The position numbers were made by a program, and so were the translations under genes. A stretch of DNA of 6,348 nucleotides from positions 1-6,348 of the forward strand of contig JAUVSA010000128.1 of assembly GCA_030597345.1 (NCBI GenBank), read 5' to 3'. Under the pieces are notes generated by a model that was not told where the DNA came from, did no database searches, and saw only the letters and a program-made list of their open reading frames with translations. The DNA is from Bacillota bacterium. GTDB lineage: Bacteria > Armatimonadota > Hebobacteria > Hebobacterales > Hebobacteraceae. Below are positions 1-5,530 of the stretch, in pieces (the first letter of the stretch is position 1; the number at the start of each line of letters is the position of its first letter).

Positions 1-153
1 CTCATCGTAGATTGCGCGGACGCGCTCCTCAACCGGGCGTCGGGCCTTGCTGCGAGCGCAGCCGGATTCCCGCACCGTCAGGCTCCCGTTGCCGGCCTCA
101 AGCACCGCGTAGCCGGTAGCTGACAGGCCGGGATCGATGCCGAGAACAATCAT
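1..153 (-). CDS. ruvC: Holliday junction resolvase RuvC, N-terminal part (cut by window edge)
   Basis: Only the first 51 codons are visible; the rest lies beyond the left edge. The protein opens MIVLGIDPGLSATGYAVLE, the hallmark beta-strand and first catalytic aspartate (Asp7) of RuvC, a dimeric RNase H-fold endonuclease. RuvC resolves Holliday junctions after RuvAB branch migration in recombination and repair. Later visible residues (ESGCAR, then RPVEERVRAIYDE) match the family's next strand and first helix. The ATG at 153-151 is preceded by GGAAGA (161-166) with a 7-nt spacer, which supports this start; another ATG at 160-158 is out of frame. The family is usually about 160-190 residues. 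The remaining catalytic acidic residues cannot be checked here. The upstream neighbour is the UPF0182 gene on the same strand, 168 bases away. A related RNase H-fold family is possible, but the IDPG...TGYAV pattern strongly favours RuvC. Confidence 0.9.
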   Translation of the reverse strand, partial: MIVLGIDPGLSATGYAVLEAGNGSLTVRESGCARSKARRPVEERVRAIYDE

Positions 154-200
154 CGAGCATTCTTCCGCGGGGCGACTTCCGCATCGGCAGGTCCCGCGCG

Positions 201-229
201 ATATTACCACGGGGCGACGGGGATGTCGC
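201..229 (-). promoter_or_regulatory. Candidate sigma-70-type promoter for ruvC
   Basis: Read on the minus strand, there is a -35-like GCGACA (224-229, four of six consensus bases), a 17-nt spacer and a -10-like TAATAT (201-206, four of six). TG sits one base before the -10 (TGGTAATAT), which is an extended -10 arrangement. Transcription would start near 194, leaving a leader of about 40 nt before the ruvC ATG. The -10 is the only clearly AT-rich patch in this gap. The -35 overlaps a 5-bp hairpin (214-218 / 225-229), so the GCGAC bases may have another reason to be there. Confidence 0.4.
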
Positions 230-260
230 ACACGGCACAGAAGCTGCCAGGCTCCAGCAG

Positions 261-320
261 GCGCATTTCATGCCAGCGTCTCTAACGGACAGCCAGGCGA
301 GTGAGGGTTATGAAATGCGC
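261..320 (-). repeat. 11-bp perfect inverted repeat just after the UPF0182 stop codon
   Basis: GCGCATTTCAT (261-271) and its exact reverse complement ATGAAATGCGC (310-320) flank 38 bases. The right arm begins one base beyond the UPF0182 stop codon (324-322). The enclosed bases can form a smaller imperfect hairpin around GTC/GAC, so the transcript could fold into a long stem with a structured apex. No U-rich tract follows on the minus strand, so this is not a classical intrinsic terminator. It may be a 3'-end RNA structure or a protein site between the UPF0182 gene and ruvC. Confidence 0.55.
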
Positions 321-321
321 T

Positions 322-3240
322 CTAGGGTTTGGTCTTCGCCACCAGTTTATCGAGCGTCTGCTGCAACTTCTTCAGGGATTCACCATACCCGGCCCAGTCG
401 CCGGCCCGCTGTCGCGCGAGGGCCTGTTCGAAGAGCCGATCCGCTTCCGCCGCCAGCGCGTGGGTATCGGGAGCGGGCGCTACGGCCACTTCAGGCGGAG
501 CTATCTCCTCCACGGGCGCGACCGCGACGGGAGCGGCCACTTCGGCCTCGGTGGGCGGCGGCGGGGCCGGGCCGAGGCCAGTTGTCTCCAGGGCGCGGAG
601 GGGCGGCGTCGGCTCTCCCAGCAGGGAGGCGAGGGCCTCGGAGAGGGTGGTGGCCATGGCGACCCTACCGTCGCCGCTAGCTACTATCACGCGCTTGAGC
701 TCTGGGAACGGGCTCTGCGCGGCGCGGAGGTAAAGCGGCTCGACGTAGAGGATCGAGTTGTCGAGAGGGATGACGAGAAGGTTGCCGCGAAAGACGGAGG
801 AGCCCGTCTGGTCCCAGAGGCTGATCTTCTCGCTGATCTCGGGGGACTGGTCGATGGAGGCCTCGATCTGGATGGGTCCCCAGATCTGCTCGGTCTTGGG
901 GAAGTTGTAGAGGAGGAGCTTGCCGTAGTTCTCGCCGTCACACCTGCCGGCGAGCCAGGCGACCATGTTGGGCCTGCCCTCTGCGGTGAAGGGCAGCATC
1001 AGCAGGTATTCGGGCTCCGGCTCGCCGGGGAGCCTGAGGATCGCGTAGTAGGCCTCCATGGTCTCGCCCTCGGAGCCTGCTGCGGCGAACTGCCGTGTCT
1101 GGCCGAACGACTTCGGTCGCTCCTGCGCGATGGCCCATTTCTCGATGCGGTTGTAGAAGACCCGGGGGTCGGTCATGTGGTAGAGGGAGAGCCGCTCGGT
1201 CTGGGCGTTGAAGAGCGCCTCCGGGTAGCGGATGTGGTGTATGAGGCCGGCGGGCATTTCCTGCATGGGCTTGAATATGGCGGGGAATATCTTCTGGTAG
1301 GTCTGTACGATGGGATCGGTGGGATCTGCGATGTAGAAGACGACGGTGCCATTGTAGGCGTCGGTAACCACCTTGACGGAGTTGCGGACGTAGTTGAAGC
1401 TGCGGCCTCTGCCGGCCGGGACGGGATCGGAGTAGGGGTACATGCCGGAGGTCGTGTAGGCGTCTTGGATCCAGTAGAGGCTGCCGTCCTCGCCCACAAC
1501 GATGTATGGGTCCTGGTCGAAGCTGAGGAATGGCGCGATGTCCCGGGCGCGGGTGGAGATGTTTCGGTTCCAGAGGATACGGCTGTCCTTGTTGATGATA
1601 GTCGAGATGACGATGTTGACATCCTGGAACCGGGCGGCGGTGGCCAGCTTGGGCAAGGCCGAAGCAAGGGGAACGCCGCCCACGCCCGAGTACCGGGTCT
1701 TTGCGACCTGGTTGGTCCCGGGCAGGGTGTAGTCGTTCTCCTCCTCCGTGGTGCCGACGATAATGTAGTTGTTGGTCAGCTCGCCGTAGTAGATGCCGTG
1801 CTGGGTGATCTTTCCCGCGTCGAAGGTGGAGGCGGGGGGAATGTCCTTCACCACGTAGTTCGGAAGCCCGGAGGCGACGACATCAGTGACCGGCGACATA
1901 ACGATGCCGTGGCCGTGGGTGTAGAAGATGCGTTCGTTCTGCCAAGTCTGCTGGCGCAGGATCTTAGCGAGCTTGTTCATGTCGAGCTCGCGCGCGGCCA
2001 GCATGACCTGCCGGTATTGGCCGTCGAGGTGGTATCGGTCAATATCAACGGAGGTAAAGCGGTAGTAGTCCCAGATAGCCTGCTGGTTCTGATAGGTGTC
2101 GATGAGCGGCCGGTAGTCCCAGAGGCGGAGGTTCTCGACTGTCTGGACGTTGTCCCTGACGCCGGACATGGTGAGGGGATCGAGCTGGGTCATCTCTCTG
2201 CTCTCGATGCGGTCGAGGCCGAAGGCCCGGCGGGTGAACTCGATGGTGTAAGCGATGTAGGGTTTCTCTCGCTCGAACTCGTTTGGCTCGACCTGAATGC
2301 GCTGGACGAGTGCGGGATAGGCGGCGTTCAGCAAGAGAGAGGAGACGAACAGGAAGCCAATGCCGGCGACGGGGAGCCAGAGGCCGCGGAAGCGGATGCT
2401 GATAAGCACCAGCAGCGCGCAGGCCAGGGCAATCCAGAAGAGGACGTTGAGGGCCAGCAACTGGGCGTGAACATCGGTGTAGCTGGCGCCGAAGGTGACG
2501 CCGCGGGGGGAGTAGAGCAACTCGAAGGCGTCGAGCCTGTAGTCGATGGCCTTGACGACCAGAATGGCGCCCAGCAGCACCGACAAGTGGGCCTTGACAT
2601 GAGGGGCGAAGGCGGGGACGCCGCGAAGGACCCTGATCGCCTTGTCCAGATAATGGATGGCGGCGGAGATGAGGAGGACGGAGAGCAAAGCTCCCATGGT
2701 CCACTGCCAGAGGTAGCGCCAGAACGGCAGCCTGAAGACGTAGAACCCGACGTCCCGCCCAAAGATTGGATCCGCTATTCCGAAGTCGGTGGAGTGCCGG
2801 AACGGAAGGTACTTGTTCCACTGCTCGGCCGCCGCCACACCGACACCGTAGGCCACCACCAGCGCGAAGATGGCGAAGCCCAGGTAGAGATAGCGGGAGG
2901 CGAAGTACTCCATGACCTCCGCGACGCGCTGCCGGAGGGCACGCTCCTCGTCGTACCAGACTGTGCGTTTGGCCAGCCGTCGGGCCAGCTCCATGTTGCC
3001 CAGGACCAGCACCAGAAAGGCCAGGCCGAAGACGGCGCCGAGGCCGATCTTCGTGGTGAGAATGGTCCAGAAGACGCTGGGGAAGCGGACATCGAAGTTG
3101 AACCAGAGCCACTCCGTGTACAGGGCCAGCAGCCGCGGGCCCCACCAGAACGCGCCCAGCACGAGGAGCCCCAAGATGCCCCAGCGCACCATGCGGCGGC
3201 GAGTGCGTCGCCCTCCGAAATCAGCACTGACAATCCCCAT
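322..3240 (-). CDS. UPF0182 family large membrane protein (972 aa)
   Basis: This is a full-length member of the UPF0182 family (COG1615), which has no established function. About seven hydrophobic segments lie at residues 19-39, 62-82, 117-138, 175-196, 218-235, 262-281 and 287-308. A large soluble region of about 660 residues follows and is probably outside the membrane. Family-typical patches are visible: YTEWLWF near 41, THGHGIVMSPV near 441, LWNRNISTRARDIAPFL near 556, YVRNSVKVVTDAYNG near 617 and the FYIADPTDP stretch near 635. The tail is a Pro/Ala/Glu-rich linker (about 889-925) followed by a helical segment with the RAGDWAGYG box (about 945-953). The reading frame stays open upstream to a TTG at 3318. 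The ATG at 3240-3238 is preferred because a perfect AGGAGG lies 6 nt upstream (3247-3252) and the extra 26 residues look like leader sequence. The gene is divergent from the ABC operon. There are no frameshifts or internal stops. Family call is confident; role unknown. Confidence 0.93.
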   Translation of the reverse strand: MGIVSADFGGRRTRRRMVRWGILGLLVLGAFWWGPRLLALYTEWLWFNFDVRFPSVFWTILTTKIGLGAVFGLAFLVLVLGNMELARRLAKRTVWYDEERALRQRVAEVMEYFASRYLYLGFAIFALVVAYGVGVAAAEQWNKYLPFRHSTDFGIADPIFGRDVGFYVFRLPFWRYLWQWTMGALLSVLLISAAIHYLDKAIRVLRGVPAFAPHVKAHLSVLLGAILVVKAIDYRLDAFELLYSPRGVTFGASYTDVHAQLLALNVLFWIALACALLVLISIRFRGLWLPVAGIGFLFVSSLLLNAAYPALVQRIQVEPNEFEREKPYIAYTIEFTRRAFGLDRIESREMTQLDPLTMSGVRDNVQTVENLRLWDYRPLIDTYQNQQAIWDYYRFTSVDIDRYHLDGQYRQVMLAARELDMNKLAKILRQQTWQNERIFYTHGHGIVMSPVTDVVASGLPNYVVKDIPPASTFDAGKITQHGIYYGELTNNYIIVGTTEEENDYTLPGTNQVAKTRYSGVGGVPLASALPKLATAARFQDVNIVISTIINKDSRILWNRNISTRARDIAPFLSFDQDPYIVVGEDGSLYWIQDAYTTSGMYPYSDPVPAGRGRSFNYVRNSVKVVTDAYNGTVVFYIADPTDPIVQTYQKIFPAIFKPMQEMPAGLIHHIRYPEALFNAQTERLSLYHMTDPRVFYNRIEKWAIAQERPKSFGQTRQFAAAGSEGETMEAYYAILRLPGEPEPEYLLMLPFTAEGRPNMVAWLAGRCDGENYGKLLLYNFPKTEQIWGPIQIEASIDQSPEISEKISLWDQTGSSVFRGNLLVIPLDNSILYVEPLYLRAAQSPFPELKRVIVASGDGRVAMATTLSEALASLLGEPTPPLRALETTGLGPAPPPPTEAEVAAPVAVAPVEEIAPPEVAVAPAPDTHALAAEADRLFEQALARQRAGDWAGYGESLKKLQQTLDKLVAKTKP

Positions 3241-3246
3241 CCGTCG

Positions 3247-3252
3247 CCTCCT
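3247..3252 (-). promoter_or_regulatory. Ribosome binding site that fixes the UPF0182 start
   Basis: A perfect AGGAGG on the minus strand lies 6 nt before the ATG at 3240-3238. The alternative in-frame starts (ATG at 3273, TTG at 3318) have no comparable site, so this element decides the start. Confidence 0.85.
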
Positions 3253-3371
3253 ATCCCTGCACAGCCGCTTCATCCAGAGCTTCGCCGCCGCCAGGGCACT
3301 TCCTTTGTCCGGGGCCAATTATCAACCTGCGCGTTCCCACCGGCGGCGGGGGAGGTGTGGCCCTTCTTCTT

Positions 3372-3383
3372 TGGCTGCAGCCA
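3372..3383. repeat. 12-bp perfect palindrome TGGCTGCAGCCA
   Basis: The sequence equals its own reverse complement over 12 bases and stops there (flanked by T and C). It lies 4 bases before the REP-like pair. It may be part of the same element or a dimeric protein site; a chance palindrome in GC-rich DNA cannot be excluded. Confidence 0.4.
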
Positions 3384-3386
3384 CGG

Positions 3387-3432
3387 CCCGTAGAAGGCAC
3401 ATTCCCTGGGCGAGCCGGGCCAGCCTTGTGCC
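3387..3432 (+). repeat. REP-like element A (GTAG head plus hairpin)
   Basis: The element begins CCCGTAG (3387-3393). A 2-nt linker AA follows, then a 6-bp stem GGCACA (3396-3401) pairing with TGTGCC (3427-3432). Inside the loop a second stem CTGG (3406-3409) / CCAG (3420-3423) can form, giving one long interrupted hairpin. A GTAG tetranucleotide 5' of a hairpin is the hallmark of REP sequences mobilised by REP-associated tyrosine transposases (RAYTs) in Proteobacteria. Its first 18 bases agree with element B at 15 positions. No transposase is in this window, so mobility is inferred. Confidence 0.55.
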
Positions 3433-3455
3433 GACTCGTTCAAGGACCGGTGATC

Positions 3456-3480
3456 GCGACAAGAATGTCGCTCCTACGGG
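3456..3480 (-). repeat. REP-like element B, inverted relative to element A
   Basis: Read on the minus strand this is CCCGTAG (3480-3474), linker GA, stem GCGACA (3471-3466), loop TTCT and stem TGTCGC (3461-3456). It is a compact and perfect GTAG-plus-hairpin structure. Compared with element A, two stem bases are swapped (GC against CG) and the opposite arm carries the matching changes, so pairing is kept. Together with element A and the 23-bp spacer (3433-3455) it forms a mosaic-type inverted pair like a BIME. It looks very like REP families of the GTAGGAGCG type known from Pseudomonas, though the host lineage here is unknown. Confidence 0.6.
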
Positions 3481-3558
3481 GGGACTCGCGCCATAGGCTG
3501 GCGCTCAGCAATTCTGGGAGACTAATAATCTGGGGCCACACCCCGGCGGGGGCGGAGC

Positions 3559-3588
3559 TTGACACCGGAACTGCGGGGCCGATATACT
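3559..3588 (+). promoter_or_regulatory. Strong sigma-70-type promoter of the ABC operon
   Basis: A perfect -35 TTGACA (3559-3564) is followed by an 18-nt spacer and a -10 TATACT (3583-3588, five of six consensus bases). Predicted transcription start is about 3594-3597, giving a leader of about 95 nt before the GTG of the ATPase gene. It is the best promoter match in the window and correctly placed for the operon. The close match to consensus suggests high basal expression by the housekeeping sigma factor, unless the palindrome or leader hairpin downstream limits it. Confidence 0.8.
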
Positions 3589-3596
3589 CGGTCTAT

Positions 3597-3629
3597 GCCG
3601 GGGGCGAGGTGGTGAACTTTCGCCCCGGC
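3597..3629 (+). promoter_or_regulatory. Stem-loop at the predicted 5' end of the operon mRNA
   Basis: The left arm GCCGGGGGCGAGG (3597-3609) pairs with TTTCGCCCCGGC (3618-3629). This makes ten canonical pairs and two G-U pairs, with one bulged G (3604) and an 8-nt loop. It begins within a few bases of the predicted transcription start, so the transcript would carry a 5'-terminal hairpin. Such hairpins in other bacteria protect mRNA from RppH/RNase E-type decay. An attenuator is less likely because only a short UUU follows. No known riboswitch is recognised. Confidence 0.5.
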
Positions 3630-3661
3630 TTTAGCTGTGATTCGGGCCCGTGCGATTGCGA

Positions 3662-3673
3662 GCTGGGCCCAGC
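3662..3673. repeat. 12-bp perfect palindrome GCTGGGCCCAGC before the ATPase RBS
   Basis: The sequence is self-complementary over 12 bases and ends 3 bases before the AGGAGG of the ATPase gene. Its GGGCCC core also recurs at 3644-3649, giving a possible GGGCCC/GGGCCC pairing in the leader. It could be an operator or a translational control structure. GC-rich chance is the alternative. Confidence 0.35.
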
Positions 3674-3676
3674 AGC

Positions 3677-3682
3677 AGGAGG
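3677..3682 (+). promoter_or_regulatory. Ribosome binding site that fixes the ATPase GTG start
   Basis: A perfect AGGAGG lies 7 nt upstream of the GTG at 3690. The reading frame is open upstream to 3357, but the residues before 3690 do not resemble an ABC ATPase and other in-frame starts lack a good site. Confidence 0.85.
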
Positions 3683-3689
3683 CTGCGGG

Positions 3690-4628
3690 GTGTCGAATGA
3701 AGAGGCCGTCCTCCAGGTGGAGGGACTGACCAAGATCTACCGCTCCCTCTTCACGCCGGCGGGCGTGAAGGCCGTCGACGATCTCAATCTGTCGGTACGC
3801 AGGGGCGAGACTTACTCGATCGTGGGCCCGAACGGGTCGGGAAAGACTACCACGCTGAAGATCCTTCTCGGGCTCATCTTTCCCACCGGCGGTACCACGT
3901 CCATCTTCGGGAAGGGCATCTCCGACCTGTCAGTCCGGGCACGGATCGGGTTCCTACCCGAGGACGCCTATCTCTACGACTGCTTCAACGGGGAAGAGCT
4001 GCTGGATTTCTACGCCGGGTTGTTCGGATTCTCCAGCCGGAGGCGAGCCGAACTGGTGGAGGAGCTTCTGTCGCTCGTCGGCATGCAGGCCAACCGGCGG
4101 GTGCCCTTTCGAGAGTGCTCGAAGGGGATGCGCCAACGGCTGGCCCTGGCGCAGGCTCTGGTGAACGACCCGGAGCTGCTGATTCTCGACGAACCGACTT
4201 CCGGGCTCGACCCGGCCGGCAGGCACCAGATGACGCGGCTGATCCTGGAGTTGAAGCGCCGCGGGAAGACGATCCTGCTGTGTTCTCACTTCCTTGCGGA
4301 GGTAGAGGAGGTGTGCGACAGGGTTGGGATCATGTACCGCGGTCGGCTGGTGGCGGAAGGGACTCTGGCAGAGCTGGCCGGTGAGCCAACGGAGATCCTG
4401 ATCACCGTCACTGGCCTGGAGGGGGCGGCGGCGGAGAAGGTTGGCGGTCAGGCGGGAGTGATGGAGGTGCGAGACGGTGTTGTCCGCATGAGTAAGGCGG
4501 ACGAAGGGCAGCTGTGGGCGGTGCTCGAGTTCATCCACCGGGCGGGCGGTGTGATCGTAGAGGTGACGCGGCCGCGGCCGACGCTGCAAGATGTGTTTGT
4601 GCGAGCAATCGGGGAGGAAGCAAAGTGA
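3690..4628 (+). CDS. ABC transporter ATP-binding protein, ABC-2 exporter type (312 aa)
   Basis: This is the cytoplasmic nucleotide-binding subunit that powers the ABC-2 exporter with the permease encoded next. Motifs in order: Walker A GPNGSGKTT (46-54), Q-loop region IGFLPED (86-92) with Glu in place of Gln as is common in this subfamily, signature CSKGMRQR (143-150, a variant of LSGGQ), Walker B LLILDE (163-168) with catalytic Glu168, D-loop SGLD (171-174) and switch His200 (CSH). The tail from about 230 is the extra C-terminal domain typical of drug/antibiotic and polymer exporters, ending with PRPTLQDVFV (295-304). Length is normal for that group. The GTG start is set by AGGAGG at 3677-3682. 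It ends in a GTGA overlap with the permease, so translation is probably coupled, and it is driven by the promoter at 3559-3588. Substrate is unknown; similarity to CcmA/Nod/gliding-type ATPases does not settle it. Confidence 0.93.
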   Translation: MSNEEAVLQVEGLTKIYRSLFTPAGVKAVDDLNLSVRRGETYSIVGPNGSGKTTTLKILLGLIFPTGGTTSIFGKGISDLSVRARIGFLPEDAYLYDCFNGEELLDFYAGLFGFSSRRRAELVEELLSLVGMQANRRVPFRECSKGMRQRLALAQALVNDPELLILDEPTSGLDPAGRHQMTRLILELKRRGKTILLCSHFLAEVEEVCDRVGIMYRGRLVAEGTLAELAGEPTEILITVTGLEGAAAEKVGGQAGVMEVRDGVVRMSKADEGQLWAVLEFIHRAGGVIVEVTRPRPTLQDVFVRAIGEEAK

Positions 4629-5524
4629 GTGCTGCTCTGGGGAAGCTACTTTTCATCATAGGGCTGGCCATTGTTGCGGCCGTGGTGGCGATCACGCGGA
4701 AGGCGTGGGCGCCGGCGGCCGGCCACGCGCTGCCCTCCATATGGCGAATCGCGAAGATCACGGTTGCGGAGGCGCGGCGGCGGCGCGTGATTCAGGCCGT
4801 CATGGTGCTGGTAGTGATGATCATCGTGTCGATGAATTTCTTCTCCTACCTGAGTCCACACGAGCAGTCCCGGATGCTGATTTCCGGGGGCCTGGCGTCG
4901 ATCACAGTTTTCGGCATTCTGCTCTCCATCTTCGTGGCGGCATTCATGATACCGCAGGAGATCGAGAACCGAACCGTCTACGCGATCCTCTCCAAGCCGG
5001 TTCGGCGTTTTGAATTCGTGATGGGAAAGTACCTGGGCGCCCTGATCATTCTGGGAGCGATTATCGGCATCCTGACGGTAGTGCTGGTGGGGGTGCTGGT
5101 GTTCCAGGATAGGTTGGTGCAGGATCTACCTGACTCCAAGTTCGATCCGAACCTGGGTCCAGTTGTCTTCGCCGCGATAATGAGCTACTTCGCGCTGGCG
5201 GTGCTAACCGCGCTCATCATCCTGATATCCACCGTTGCCTCGACTACGATGACCGTGCTCAGCGCCTTCATCATCTGGGCGGTCGGCAGCTTGCAGAGCC
5301 AGATCTACGAACTCGCCGAGAACGCCGCCGGCGCGACCAAGCTGCTTCTGTTCATCATCTATAACGTTGTTCCAAAGCTCGAGAACTTCGATTTCCGCCA
5401 CCAAGTATCCAATATGATGCCAGTGAGCGTGATCAGCGGATGGCACGCGGTGATCCATGGGATCGGGTATACTCTCGTTGTCCTGATCTTGGCGGCCATT
5501 TTCTTCAACGATCGGCAGGTGTAG
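4625..5524 (+). CDS. ABC-2 type permease subunit (299 aa)
   Basis: This is the integral membrane partner of the preceding ATPase. Predicted membrane segments lie near residues 7-23, 55-73, 88-109, 137-160, 179-202, 205-223 and 278-294. Between segments three and four is the ABC-2 family signature EIENRTVYAILSKPVRRFEF (112-131) followed by GKYLG, the cytoplasmic coupling region commonly seen in ABC2_membrane-type permeases. A basic, probably amphipathic stretch (about 40-56, with ARRRR) precedes the second segment, as in the usual N-terminal connector helix. The first hydrophobic segment before it looks extra compared with six-helix relatives. The GTG start at 4625 overlaps the ATPase stop as GTGA and has GGAGG (4613-4617) 7 nt upstream. 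An upstream in-frame reading is open but lies inside the ATPase gene. Only one permease gene is present, so a homodimer or an unseen partner is expected. Exported substrate is unknown. Confidence 0.9.
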   Translation: MSAALGKLLFIIGLAIVAAVVAITRKAWAPAAGHALPSIWRIAKITVAEARRRRVIQAVMVLVVMIIVSMNFFSYLSPHEQSRMLISGGLASITVFGILLSIFVAAFMIPQEIENRTVYAILSKPVRRFEFVMGKYLGALIILGAIIGILTVVLVGVLVFQDRLVQDLPDSKFDPNLGPVVFAAIMSYFALAVLTALIILISTVASTTMTVLSAFIIWAVGSLQSQIYELAENAAGATKLLLFIIYNVVPKLENFDFRHQVSNMMPVSVISGWHAVIHGIGYTLVVLILAAIFFNDRQV

Positions 5525-5530
5525 AGAGAG

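Larger units (their letters stand above)
3241..3689. other. Divergent intergenic region with REP-like pair, promoter and palindromes
   Basis: This 449-bp gap separates the minus-strand UPF0182 gene from the plus-strand ABC operon. It holds a REP-like inverted pair (3387-3480), a further 5-bp hairpin GCGCC/GGCGC (3488-3492 / 3500-3504), a strong plus-strand promoter (3559-3588), a leader hairpin (3597-3629) and two 12-bp palindromes (3372-3383, 3662-3673). No convincing protein gene is present. A minus-strand promoter for UPF0182 should lie here. The best candidate is an AT-rich patch giving a -10-like GATAAT (3318-3323), but it has no recognisable -35, so it is not called as a promoter. Confidence 0.7.

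Noticed and set aside
261..320. Intrinsic terminator call for the inverted repeat
   Set aside because: The 38-nt loop and lack of a following U-tract on the minus strand do not fit a Rho-independent terminator, so it is listed only as a repeat.
3318..3323. Minus-strand -10-like GATAAT as the UPF0182 promoter
   Set aside because: No recognisable -35 at 16-19 nt upstream; a single hexamer is not enough.
301..3393. A 1030-codon open frame on the plus strand, antisense to the UPF0182 gene
   Set aside because: It is in codon register with the sense gene, where antisense stops need Leu/Ser codons TTA, CTA or TCA that are rare at this GC content. Its translation is Gly/Val/Glu/Asp-rich without domains, and the sense frame is a clear UPF0182 protein.
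3595..3615. Six-codon upstream open frame (ATG to TGA) at the predicted transcription start
   Set aside because: It lacks a ribosome site, would be leaderless and lies inside the hairpin. Such short frames are common by chance.
3357..3689. N-terminal extension of the ATPase frame, including a Cys-rich stretch (3612-3689)
   Set aside because: ABC similarity begins right after 3690, a perfect AGGAGG sits 7 nt before that GTG, and the promoter and leader hairpin overlap the extension. The start at GTG 3612 has only a poorly spaced purine run.
3954..4589. Long minus-strand frame opposite the ATPase gene
   Set aside because: Shadow of a GC-rich gene; no recognisable domain, no ribosome site, and the plus strand encodes all ABC motifs.
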